Both the position numbers and the translations under genes were made by a program. 64,000 nucleotides of DNA. Source: Siphonodentalium dalli. Its lineage: Eukaryota; Mollusca; Scaphopoda; Gadilida; Siphonodentaliidae. The DNA lies in assembly GCA_032622095.1 (NCBI GenBank), contig CP136062.1, positions 7,440,001 to 7,504,000 on the forward strand, given 5' to 3'. Numbering within the stretch: position 1 is the first letter of the stretch; each line of letters begins with the position of its first letter. The notes beneath the pieces were generated by a model that saw only the letters and a list, made by a program, of their open reading frames with translations, was not told the DNA's origin and did no database searches. This document shows positions 1 through 10,960 of the stretch, piece by piece.

Positions 1-39
1 CATCAAACTGAAAAAAGACAATACAAACCAGAAATCTAA

Positions 40-219
40 CCACGGTGTACATGCTATTCGACCGTAAGGGTAGTTGCCTTTCGGCCGCAGTGAACTTGCC
101 GTTTGGCCGCAATGTACTTGCCGTTCGGCTGCGGTGCTCAACTGCGGTTACAAACTCTGACACCGCAGCCGAACAGCAAATACATCGGTGCCAATGGATA
201 CTTGTTTTGTCCAGCGGGG
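40..219. mobile_element. Partial copy of CCCTGCTGGAC inverted-repeat element
   Basis: The right end reads CTTGTTTTGTCCAGCGGGG followed by TA. It matches the ends of the fuller copies at 38687-39044 and 39146-39468. The interior shares their alternating 'ttcggccgc' and 'accgc' motifs. The left terminus is missing. Confidence 0.6.
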
Positions 220-235
220 TACATGTATTGTATGT

Positions 236-480
236 CTACTTTGATCCCGGAAATGGGCGGGTCCAATTTCATGAGTGACCATGTCCTTGACCATGACCTC
301 GCTCATATACATGTAGGTACATAGAACTTCTGTCTCTGTGTGTTATAGACTTGAAAACTGCACGACTGATCGGACTAAAATTTGGTATTAATGTACCAAA
401 GGCCTACTTTGATCCCGGGAACTATATGGGTGAGTCCAATTTCATATGCGACTGTGTCCTTGACTGCGACCTCGATATAT
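236..480. repeat. Diverged direct duplication of about 75 bp
   Basis: Two segments, about 236-310 and 398-478, share a run of motifs in the same order: ctactttgatcccgg, gtccaatttcat, tgtccttgac and gacctcg. No coding signal is visible. Confidence 0.6.
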
Positions 481-558
481 ACTTATACATTGTACATGTA
501 TACCGGTTGGCAACGTTGTTCCCTAAAGAGCCCGGATGAAGTCAGGCACATCAGATAA

Positions 559-1190
559 GTGTACCGGTACAGACTTTCATTTTTGAGACGCGCGATCGCT
601 CTTGCGCACCATCGCACGGCTAAAACTGAAAACCAGCGAGCGATCGATTGCGCACCTAGGCCAAATACAGAGAGCGAACCTGATAACGCTATTATCAGTG
701 TCTACCCAGACGAGGTCACACGGTGTGACGTGTCAAATGCACTATCTGTCTGAGACTGAATGATTCGAAGCTAAAAATACATTTCTATGTACCGGTATGG
801 CTTATGACGTCACATAAATTCCTCGAAAATCAAATCGAGACCACGTGGCTGGGAGATGTTGATATTTATTCTGTCAGCTTGGAATCTGAGTATTAAATTG
901 ATTCCTTATTAATTATTATGAATTACATTTAATATAGGAGCATGTAGAATATAAAACATAGTGTGTAACATTCACTTGTGCTTATGGATAGTGGATTAAG
1001 CAGTGTTAAACCATCAAAGAGATTCACTGGACATCGATCGTGAGTGAACAAATTCAATTTACGCGGCATTTATGAATGTATTTCCGCTGTTTATTTTATC
1101 TTGATAGAAACCGCGCGCCTGGCCAAAACCCAGCGAGCGGGACTCTGCGCGCCTACATTTTCTAAAAATGAAAGTCTGCCGGTATACATG
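559..1190. repeat. Diverged inverted repeat flanking intergenic DNA
   Basis: Sequence at 559-650 (gtaccggtacagactttcat, then GC-rich text with cagcgagcg) reappears inverted at about 1105-1190. The arms are diverged and contain indels. The 450 bp between them shows no gene. It could be the remains of a foldback element. Confidence 0.45.
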
Positions 1191-1895
1191 TATGTGTACA
1201 TGTACATATGTACATGTAATAAGTAATAATTTAGAAATAACAGTTACCAAATTATGAAAGTTTCCTCAATAATATCCTAATAGTATACATGTAGAATAAT
1301 GATCATGTTAAGAATGCGTTATTTTCCGCAAAACACTTTGTGTGAGCAGAGCGTTTGTATATATACAGCATGTAAATAGTGAGCGATAAGCAAAACACCG
1401 TGGTGATTGATTAGGTTGAGAGTGATTCATGGTGACCCATTCAACACCAAAATCGGAGATTTAGCTTATTAAATGGCTATACCGGTAATGCGGTATGTTG
1501 TAAATAAGTTCATGATTCCACTGAATTGTAGGGGCTATGAATCATTGCTGCCTTATCGTAGCGAAAATTTGATATAACCCTTTCTTTACTAAATGGATTC
1601 TCCCACCAAGTAAAAAAGAATTTATTTGAATGATCTATTATTCATTCAGAGGGGTGTTCAGGAAATGCAAGCAGATGACAACAGACTAACAGATAATACA
1701 TACATGTACATGTGTAGAAGGATATCTATTAATTGGTTGGAAATGTTCAGAAAAGTTCAACAAACTACTTTATCTGAACACTTCCCACAACATCTACTTG
1801 TCAATAAGCATTTAGTAAATGAAGGGTTAATATATGATTCTCAATAGAACTAGAGGTGGGCGGTCCCCAAGTCTGAATTTAGTGTGGCTGACATT

Positions 1896-1958
1896 TGCGG
1901 AATGAGGTCCCCAGAGGGCTAGCATCACCAAATTCACCCTCTGGGAACCTCATTCAGC
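1896..1958. repeat. Short member of the GAATGAGGTCCCC hairpin family
   Basis: The arms GAATGAGGTCCCCAGAGGG and CCCTCTGGGAACCTCATTC face each other. The family recurs at 36221-36313 and 36489-36581. In this copy most of the left inner arm is missing. Confidence 0.7.
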
Positions 1959-2985
1959 TTAGGCCTCTCTGTATGGGAGGCATTGGGTCGGATTCCACAG
2001 TTGAAGTTGGTGATGTTCAGCCATTAATTACTTTGATTATGCGATTTAACTTGGATTAAATTAAATTTTAATTGGAAATACCCATGATCAGTGTGTTGGT
2101 GAACTGCTTGGTGAACTTTCAAGCACCGTACATCTATAAAATGGCTTTGTTGATGTCAAATGATCCAATATTCCCAATATTCATAAATTGTTACCTACAA
2201 AACTTGAAAATATAAGGGTACATACATGTAACTTGCTGAATGCTGATATAAGCCCAAGTTGCCAGGAAATGATATGGGGGCCATTGGTTCATTTCTTTCA
2301 CCTTTCATATGCTTCAGAACAACCAGACAGCCCCCAATTTAGGTTTACTTTAAAAAGTACCCCCAATATTCACAAGGGGGTACCCCCCCCCCCTCACTCA
2401 ACCCTATCACCTCTGTCCCCCAAAATGCCCCCAAATTAGCCTAATCTAAAGGCGTGAAATAACGGTGGCATTTCTAAAAAAAATTCATATACATGTATAT
2501 GCAGTGGGGGTCTACTCGGTGTTGAGTGTTTTGCTTATCGCATACTCTTTACATACATGTACATGTACTGTTTGTTTACATAAGATGACGTTTGCTTACA
2601 TACAATGTAACACAAAGTACTAACATAACATCATGCTGAAATTAATGTGATACATGTATTTATGATTGGTATAAGAACAAGGTTTGTTTATAATATTAAT
2701 TCTGTTTATGGCGGTTTTAACGGATGTGACTGTTTTAACAGCTATACCCAGCGCCAACACTTACCCAATCTTTAAAAAGATCCTCATGGACATATATCAT
2801 AATTTTCTTCAACATCTGGTGTGACAACCCGCTAATACCTGTAGGGCTGTAGACCGTGTATCATAACCTAACGGCACGTATCGTAACTCCACCGCAGTGA
2901 CCGTTTCCATACTGCTGTCATTGCCAATTCATTAAAAGCGACACATCACATATTCATTATTAGCTCAACGACGTCCATGTGTGCG
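1959..2985. other. Intergenic, no gene seen
   Basis: AT-rich DNA with short TACATGTA runs and a C-rich patch near 2380-2400. No splice-bounded open frame, RNA gene or transposon end was recognised. Confidence 0.5.
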
Positions 2986-2989
2986 TGTG

Positions 2990-5040
2990 TGTGTCCGTCA
3001 ACAATTTTCTTTGGTGCGGGCTACAGGTCGTACCTTTGGTCTGATCTTTATAAAATTTGTCATGAATGTTGACACTGACATGTAGATGGGAACAAGTCAT
3101 TTTGGGGTCATTGGCCAAAAAACATGGCCGCTGGCAGCCATCTTGGATTTCAAAATTAAATCGATTCGCGTGGTCTACAGGTCATACTGTTCGTCTGATT
3201 ATCATGAAATTTGTCATGGATGTTAATAATGACAGGCAGATGGGAACGAGCCATTTTGGGGTCGTTCGGCCAAAAAACATGGCCACCAGCAGCCATCTTG
3301 GATTTTACTCTTTGCATGACTAAATCCTCTGGCGCGGGCTACAGGTCGTAGCTTTGGTCGGATCTTCATGAAATTTGTAATTGGTGTTAACAATGACATG
3401 TAGATGGGAACGAGCTGTTTTGTGGTCATTCGGCCAAAATACATCTTGGATTTTACTCTTTGCTTGACTAAATCCTTCAGCACAGGCTCTAGGTTTACAT
3501 TTGGTCAGATCATTATGATATTTGTCATGGCTATTGACATTGACATGTAGATGTGAACGAGTCATTTTGGGGTAGTTTGACCAAAAAACATGGCCACCAG
3601 CAGCCATCTTGGATTTTACTCTTTGCATGACTAAATCCTTTGGCGCGGGCTACAGGTCGTACCTTTGGTCTGATCTTTATGAAATTTGTCCTGATTGTTG
3701 ACATTGACATGTAGATGGGAACGAGTCATTTTGGGGTCATTCGGTAAAAAAACATGGCTGCCAGCAGCCATCTTGGATTTCAAAATCCAATCCATTTGCA
3801 TGGGCTACAGGTCGTACTACCTGTCTGATCATCATGCAATTTTGCATGGATGTTAATATTGACATGTAGATGGGAACGAGTCATTCTGGGGTTGTTATGG
3901 CCGCCAGCAGCCATCTTAGATTTTACTCTTTGCATGACTAAATCCTTTGGCGCGGGCTACAAGTCGTGGCTTTGGTCAGATCTTTATGAAATTTGTCATG
4001 AATGTTGACATTGACATGTAGATGGGAACGAGTCATCTTGGGGTCATTCGGCAAAAAAACATGGCCGCCAGCAGCCATCTTGGATTTTACTCTTTGCATG
4101 ACTAAATCCTTTGGCGCGGGCTACAGGTCGTAGCTTTGGTCAGATCTTCATGAAATTTGTTATGGATAATGACATGTAGATGGGAATGAGTAGTTTTGGG
4201 ATCATTCGACAAAAAAACATGGCTGCCAGCGGCCATCTTGGATTTCAAAATTCAATCCATTGGCACGGGCTACAGGTCGTACTGCTTGTCTGATCATCAT
4301 GAAATTTTGCATGGATGTTAATATTGACATGTACATGGGATGGGAACGGGTCATTCTGGGGTCGTTCGGCCTTTGCATGACTAAATTCTTCGGCACAGGC
4401 TCTAGGTCGTACCTTTGGTCAGATCATTATGATATTTGTCATGGCTATTGACATGTACAATGTAGATGGGAACGAGTCATTTTGGTGTCGTTTTACCAAA
4501 AAACATGGCCGTCAGCGGTCATCTTGGATTTCAAAATTCAATCCATTAGCACGGGCCACAGGTCGTATCTTTTGTCGGATCATTATTAAATTTGTCATGG
4601 ATGTTAAAATTGACATGTAGATGGGAAATGAGTAAGTTTGGGGTTGTTCGGCCAAAAACATGGCCGCCAGCAGCCATCTTGGATTATACTCTTTGCATGA
4701 CTAAATTCTTTGTCAAGGGCTACAAGTCGAATCTTTGGTCCAATCATCATGAGATTTGTCATGGATGTTAACAATTACATGTAGATGGGAAAAGATTCAC
4801 TTTGAATTCAACCAAGAAACCTGGTCGCCAGCAGCCATCTTGTATTTTACTCTTTACAGACTAAATCCTTTGACACGGGCTATAGGTCGTATCTTTTGTC
4901 GGATCATCATGAAATTTGTGAAGGATGTTAACAATGACATGTAAAGAGGAAGGAGTCTTTTTTGTGTCATTTGGCAAAAAAACGATGGCTGTCGCGGCCA
5001 TCTTGGATTTTAATCTTTGCATAACTAGGCCTTTCAACTT
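2990..5040 (+). repeat. Degenerate tandem array of about 158-bp units
   Basis: About 13 units carry, in order, gacatgtagatgggaacgag, a stretch ending agccatcttggattt, then tttgcatgactaaatcct, ggcgcgggctacaggtcgta and atgaaatttgtcatgg. The anchor 'agccatcttgga' falls near 3138, 3291, 3604, 3767, 3910, 4073, 4231, 4519, 4672 and 4835, so the spacing is mostly 143-163 bp, with a deleted unit near 4370. Open frames here are short and shift between units, so this is non-coding repeat DNA. Confidence 0.85.
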
Positions 5041-5374
5041 TCCACATTCCTAATCGCCCCATTAACTGTAACACATGAAATTATTCCCTTTCCTCGTTGA
5101 GCTACAGTGTCATTGACACTTTCATAATTACATTTCAGTCAATTCACATTTTCAGCTGCATATACATGTATACCGGTATGTGAACCAATTTCATCATTGC
5201 AGAAATTGCAAATTCATCGTTGATTCCATCATCTCAACATTTCATTAAAGTGATACCTTGTTCACACATCGATTCATTCAGGCAACATTTTTTTTCCATT
5301 TCTACACTGGTCATTGTATTGATCGTCTTCAATGGGGATAATCTATAATTATATATGTATATCATCTTTAACTA

Positions 5375-5640
5375 TTAAAGTGACATTTCTCTTCCTCCCA
5401 ATCGATATTGCATTAAAATGACGCTTCATATTCATTAAACTTCATTCAATCATTTCTGTTTCTACATCACTTATTGCATTGATTGCCTTCAGGTAAGGTA
5501 AGCTATGTCCGACTCAAATATTAAAGTGACGCATCATATTCACTACACTTTATTCAATAATTTCTTTTTCTACATAGTTTACACGTATTGCATTGATTGC
5601 CTGCAGCTAAGGTAATCTATGACCGACTTAAATAATACAA
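5375..5640. repeat. Tandem duplication of about 118 bp
   Basis: Two adjacent segments each begin attaaagtgac and contain 'tgcattgattgcct', 'aaggtaa' and 'gaccgactyaaat'. They are AT-rich and non-coding. Confidence 0.6.
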
Positions 5641-5728
5641 ATATTAGAGGCATTCCATTTCCATCCATTAATTCTAAGGAAACTTCTGCTGTGATAGATA
5701 TATATATATATGTATATATACATACATA

Positions 5729-6254
5729 CAGGGTACTACATGTACATGTGCTTCACCACTCGGAGAAATGTCTGTGTCATCACACTAAAATACCATGTTA
5801 GAACTTGAATTGATATATTCGTAATCGTATATAGTCACCAATAGCCGGGTTACTACCGTAGTACCTGATATTGCCTATCTAGTGAACTATTCAAACCCAA
5901 CAGGCCTGGTTGATTTCATTGTGGGATGATGGTTCACTTCCATCCTCAATTACTTTTCTTTTCGGACGTGCAGGGGTAGATATGCTTGAGGCCCCACCAC
6001 AGTTAAATTCTCACCAGGTTCTCAGCTATTATTATCTTATGTTCGAACTTTACTCATATGTTTGGACCGATCATAACCATGATTTCAATGCTGGGTTTGA
6101 ATAGTTCACTAGATGGGCAATGTGCGTTACTACGGTAGTAACCCGGCTATTGGTGACTATATACGATTACAAATATATTAATCCAAGTTCTAGCATGGTA
6201 TTTGTGTGACGACACAGACATTTCTCCGAGTGGTGTAACACATGCAGTACCCTG
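5729..6254. mobile_element. 526-bp inverted-repeat DNA transposon (MITE), TA target site
   Basis: Arms of about 170 bp face each other. The left begins CAGGGTACTACATG; the right, read inverted, begins CAGGGTACTGCATG. Both continue through CACTCGGAGAAATGTCTGTG and AATAGCCGGGTTACTACCGT to AGTGAACTATTCAAACCC. The element is flanked by TA on each side (5727-5728 and 6255-6256). The spacer of about 190 bp has no transposase. A TA duplication suggests mobilisation by a Tc1/mariner-type transposase, which is inference. Confidence 0.85.
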
Positions 6255-6302
6255 TATGGTACATCATATAATTATTGTAACGTTGAACTTAATGATCAAC
6301 TT

Positions 6303-6603
6303 GGTGGTTGCTCCATTACGTGTCACGTACGGTCATATTATCTTATAAGCCTTGAACCTACCGATATTAGCTCTTTGACTAAACATATGTCTAACATAGC
6401 TTGCGGGACCCATACCAGAAACGTGTATAATTATAAACTTGTCGCGATGAGTGAAAGAGCATGTGAGCGAAAGGATGTATGCAAGTTACTGATAGACTGG
6501 GGATGAAAGAGTTAGTGTGTGATCTTTTTTTGCAAATCTTGTTACAATATTTATATACATTTAATCTTAATCAATAAAAACTTTAAAAAAAAAAAAAAAA
6601 AAA
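6303..6603 (+). mobile_element. 3' end of a poly(A) retrocopy, source unknown
   Basis: An AATAAA signal near 6573 is followed about 10 bp later by an A-run, as at the end of a retroposed transcript. The beginning, GTTGCTCCATTACGTGTCAC, has a diverged match near 41166-41200, so part of this is dispersed repeat. No coding sequence is recognisable. Confidence 0.5.
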
Positions 6604-7350
6604 TTCTCTTCAACTGCGTCCATTTTTCGTTTTAATTTTTTTGGACTTTCTGGGACATGATATGCATGGTCATTCTGAAAAAAATGTGAGGAGAAAACAA
6701 TGGCGACAATAATATAGGAAATATTGCAGTCTGAATGAAGTTCAATATCTCAGTACAATTTATAAGATTGTCATTGTATATTGGTTATTGAACTTTCTAA
6801 CTGAAATTATAGTCATACACATTCCTGCATAGTTAAATCTTTAAACGTACACAATCCTATTCGATGGTCTCCATATCATCAGATTCCAACAACAATAACA
6901 ACATTTCTTCAAAAGATGTTTTAGTTATCAGAATCAATTAATTACCAATAAATAATGCTATAACCACTGTCAACTTTAGAATAAATTTTTTCCAAACATG
7001 TTATAATTGTTATACAACAACATTTTGTTCAATTTGTGATCGAGAGTATGTCGTCGGCTCGTCAAATATTTGCTAGGCCACCAAATATTCCAGGTGGTGA
7101 AAAATAACAGATTTCCAAAATCGATATCGGCATGATACATGCAACTCTGAGCTTGGGGGGGGGGGGGGGGGGGGGTTACTCAACTCAATTCAAATATCTT
7201 GTACCCAGAAGCCAAATGAATAGTAATTTAGGAGCGTTAATTTGGATTATGTATCTTAAATGTTAAATTGTTTATGAAACAATTAACGGAGTTTTTTGTA
7301 GCACATGATAAGAATAGGAAACCGGTATGCTAACTGAGAGATTTATGATA
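6604..7350. other. AT-rich intergenic, poly-G tract
   Basis: No gene seen. A G-run of about 20 bp lies near 7157-7175. This stretch is downstream of the THAP locus on the minus strand and could hold further exons of it that I cannot recognise. Confidence 0.5.
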
Positions 7351-7356
7351 CATTAC

Positions 7357-8980
7357 CAGATTTGGTTGAGCTCCTGTCTGTCCTTCGTTAGAGCCCTCAG
7401 GATTGATTGAAATTTTGGCAGCTGCTGCTGCTGAATTCAATGTTTTCCTTTCAACTTTTGCCTGAAAAACCAAAACAAATGATACAGATTGTTTTCATGA
7501 TAAATTTTATCTTCACATACGGTACATGTATGTCAAGACATTTTACAATCAGATTTCATGCTAATTTTGTTATTTTAAGCTATAACAAATTACTATATCA
7601 TATATCAATTCATATATGGAACCACTTTTTAAAATTCATCATTAAAAGTTTGGATATAAAAAATGTTTTAGCATGGAGATTACCATCAGAAAATGTCATT
7701 ATCTTGAACAAAACCTGTGAAATTATCTACAGCGGGGTCTCGAGCGAATTTTTGCCCAACACTTGTTTTAAAAAAAGCACCATTGAATGGTACATTGCTC
7801 GAGGACAGTAGTGATCTGTAGATAATATCCAAGCTCTTCTAATTTACCTTTCAATAATCATTGACTGAACACAATAGAATGCTGGGTTACCATATGATAA
7901 ACTCATATGACAAAACACAATTAAGATATAATTATAAGTTTTAACATGAACACAATACACATTTCGAAACTAGCACATGTTATATTTTGTAATGTATAAT
8001 ACGGTGTATTAACTAATACATAAACTCAAAATATATTATTATTACAAACCTTTGAATGTTCAAATCTTGGGACAGTGCCAGATTTTATGAACCGCTTCCC
8101 ATTCACGACATAGAAATCTTCCTCCAAGAAATGCTTTGAGCAGATAACATCATATTTCTTTGGTTCCCAACTCCTGTGTTTTGGCTCACAATTGGCACGC
8201 TGCAATTCTCTTGCCCGGTCACTCATTAAGCTTCATTTCTGATAAAATCTAAAAAATAAATCAATTGATTTTATCAACTTGAACTGTGAAGTTGAACTAG
8301 TTTTTAATTCATCAGATATAAATATATAAATATTTAAAAAAAATGTTTTACCTGCATACAAAATCAATAACTTATCTCCTCTACTACCTCTACTGTCACC
8401 AAATTAATATACTACTAGTACTATAGTCTAAGGTAATTAGGCCTAGGCTAGTACTAGTAAGCAGTTTAACTTTAGAGTTAGACTTAAGTTATGTCTTCTC
8501 TTTTGGAAATGACTTTGGACTTGTGTTGTGTTCTGTATTTTATTTCCAAAATGAGTTCAAATATTATTATTAATTATTATTAATTGACTGTCAGACACTA
8601 AAGTCTTGAAGTTGAACTTCGACAAGTTCTAGATATGTGTCACAGTGTGTGGCAACTAATCGCTTTTGCTACACACTATTAGTATTTATTTATTAAATTT
8701 GACAAAAACTACTGAGTCAATAATTCACCAAGTCACTGACTAACTCCTATTGCTAATTAGTATAAATAAACAGAACGATTGCGGATTAGGATAATTATGT
8801 AAACTACAAGTAGTTTAAAAATGAAATGCATCGAAATAATGAGACAGTGCAGTTTCAAAACAATCACTTTTGACGACTTCATATTGCTAATATAACCTAT
8901 GAAAAACTTAATTCTTCTTCTTTAGCCCTCGAAGATCCTCGGCGCATAGTGCAGCCAATTGCTGAACAAGTATCTGGCAT
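7357..8980 (-). pseudogene. THAP zinc-finger gene, three exons, disrupted
   Basis: THAP domains are C2CH zinc-binding DNA-binding modules found in nuclear regulators and P-type transposases. Exon 1 (8980-8897) starts at an ATG and encodes MPDTCSAIGCTMRRG, giving the first Cys pair (C-x4-C), and ends CATAG|GTTATA. Exon 2 (8248-8050) follows TTTTTTAG and encodes RSWEPKKYDVICSKHF, giving the C-x2-H pair, then SGTVPRFEHSK, matching the conserved proline region, and ends AAAG|GTTTGT. Exon 3 (7461-7357) follows GGTTTTTCAG, is 105 nt, phase 0 at both ends, and ends CTG|GTAATG. Two lesions are visible. A five-T run at 8902-8906 gives LSFS-stop where one T fewer would give the family's LSFHR. An in-frame TGA lies at 8235-8233 in exon 2. 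The phases at the exon 1/2 junction match the corrected reading. Downstream exons are not identified. It may be a recent pseudogene, or the lesions may be base-call errors. Confidence 0.72.
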
Positions 8981-9129
8981 AATTTGTGAATATTCGGAAA
9001 ACAATCTACTGAGAAATCTAATAATATCAGATCTAGCAGACGATGTTTTGCCCTGATCAGCAATGGCCGACGAAATCACACTCGTAGTCACGTGACTGCC
9101 AATCCAGTCTTTATACAACCGGTTTCTAT

Positions 9130-9215
9130 GGCTTAAAATGTATCACAGCCAAATAGCCAAAAACGCATGTTCCGTTCATGTAATACCTTGCATGGGAACA
9201 TTATATGCAGGGGAT
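9130..9215. repeat. Dispersed repeat, second copy near 54725
   Basis: It shares 'tgttccgttcatgta', 'cttgca' and nearby text in the same order with 54725-54822. The function is unknown. It leads directly into the 11-bp satellite. Confidence 0.6.
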
Positions 9216-9320
9216 ATGCAGGGGATATGCAGGGGATATGCAGGGGATATGCAGGGGATATGCAGGGGATATGCAGGGGATATGCAGGGGATATGCAGGG
9301 GATATGCAGGGGATATTCTG
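9205..9320 (+). repeat. 11-bp minisatellite GCAGGGGATAT
   Basis: About ten nearly perfect head-to-tail copies. The reading frames through it simply cycle, because 11 is not a multiple of 3. Confidence 0.97.
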
Positions 9321-10011
9321 GGAAATGTATAATTTATTTCTGCATAATTGGATACATATACCTTATACTACTGTTTTGGCACCCATCGGCTTCTGGCGGA
9401 TTACTGTATTTGTCCACTGTACACCCTATTCGTATGACGTCACTGAATTTGGCAGCCGGCGCCATCTTTTGAGGCAGTAACAATAAGTGTTCTTTTGTTG
9501 TTTGCTCCACAATTTTCTCAAGCGTAAATCGATCGATAATGCCCCGCATTATGTTGCGTGTACGACTGTAATTACCGGCAAGATGACCCAAATCAGCCGA
9601 AGCGTGGTTTCTATAGGCTACAATCAACTAAGTATTTCCCATAGGCGACAGTGTTAGGGTTAAGCCATCCCCACGGTTCATTACCATACTGAGCCAAACT
9701 TTAAATATTTTTACGTGTAGAACTCCACGTCGGACATAAGTTGTCAAAAAAGAAATGGTGCTTCACCATACTTATTCCTGGAAATAAATTGGCATTTCCA
9801 CAACTACCCCCTTTTGTGCACAAAATTTCAATATAGAAAATTACCCACACCCCTACCAAATTTGGCGACCAATGTAGCCGCTTGACGAACTATCCCACAC
9901 AAATCGCCGAGGAATTAACATAGCCTATGAATTTCCTTTTTCTTTCACATTAAACAACCGAATATATTATACACCATTCAGCTGCCGGTATTTTTTTTTT
10001 GCTGACTCGAG

Positions 10012-10207
10012 TTTCCCTACACAAATGCCAAGGGGCATAATTTCAAGTATTTAGTTGCTTATAACCTACCGACGGTGACAACTCTGGAAGGTCCAGAAAC
10101 GACAGATTTGTTACAAAAGAGACATGATTTGTGGAAAGCAAAAATTCGTCGGGAAGACTTCAAAGTTACGCCATCGATGAAAGTCTGTTCTATTCATGTT
10201 ACCACAG
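10012..10207 (+). CDS. Isolated THAP-like exon (partial)
   Basis: An open frame from 10012 begins with Phe-Pro after a pyrimidine tract (a T-run, then gctgactcgag). It reaches HDLWKAKIRREDF and MKVCSIHV, and ends at a donor CACAG|GTAAAT (intron from 10208). Trp, the basic stretch and C-x2-H match the second half of a THAP finger, but His is followed by Val where the family usually has Phe. The exon carrying the first Cys pair was not found upstream. It lies head-on to the minus-strand THAP locus, so it may be a relic of a related gene or of a THAP-bearing transposon. The 5' boundary is uncertain. Confidence 0.45.
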
Positions 10208-10209
10208 GT

Positions 10210-10650
10210 AAATTCTCAAATAGATTATTTATGTGTAGTTCATTGTTGTTGGAACATAAAGGCAGTGTTTAAAGTATTAATGTCGCAGTTCGACAATTTA
10301 GTTTTGTAAACAAAACGCAGTCTTCCCTATTGTCGTCGTTGTACACAAGTGACAAGGCAAATCTACGGAATTTACAATTTAATCGAGGTATTTATTTCTA
10401 TCAAAGAGAATAGTTGAACTGACTAATTTCTCGAATAGATTTAGACAACTTTAGTAAACATTGCATCAAATGGCCTTTAAGTGGCTTTGCTTACATTCAT
10501 GCAAAATCTAATTTTAATAAATTCAATGTCAGAACAAAACAGCACTGTCTTCGAGCAGTAGCATACATCATTACATCTATGGTGCCACAAATTGTTTACA
10601 ATATTCTTTGTAAATTACGAGCATTTGAGTTTATACATATGTATATTTTA
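10210..10650. other. Intergenic between THAP-like exon and retroelement
   Basis: AT-rich, no gene or repeat recognised. If the exon at 10012-10207 is real, this is the start of its intron. Confidence 0.4.
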
Positions 10651-10655
10651 TTTTT

Positions 10656-10960
10656 CCGAACTAAGTCAAATTTGCTTATGGCATTACCCACTGTGTCCAA
10701 AACTTCCTGTATCTCCGGGACGGGATAGGTGTCAAACTTAGAAACTGCATTAATTTTACGGTAATCTACAACTATACGAGGTTCTGACCCCTCCCACTCG
10801 ACCAGAATTGTGGGTGAACTCCACGGACTTGAAGAAGGTCTATCTACCCCAAATTCAAGCATCTTGTCGACTTGAGTTTTAACTGTCTCTCGAGATGAGT
10901 ATGGAAGCTTGTATGTTCGCTGTGTTATAGGAGGGCTATCTCCCGTATCATGTGATGAGT
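10656..10960 (-). pseudogene. Reverse transcriptase N-terminus, truncated
   Basis: After a one-base frame break near 10950, the frame contains ITQRTYKLPYSSRE, PSSSPWSSPTILV and RIVVDYRKINAV, ending ISKFDLVR. These are the first conserved blocks of gypsy RT. Downstream sequence is unrelated AT-rich DNA, so palm-domain catalysis is absent. Confidence 0.88.

Noticed and set aside
7407-7811. 134-codon plus-strand frame
   Set aside because: It overlaps THAP exon 3 on the opposite strand, is AT-driven and has no domain.
9138-9480. Gly/Tyr/Arg repeat peptide
   Set aside because: Frame readings of the 11-bp GCAGGGGATAT minisatellite.
9334-9627. 97-codon minus-strand frame with MAPAAKFSDVIRIGC
   Set aside because: No known domain and no supporting splice structure. 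It may be promoter-proximal DNA; not enough evidence.
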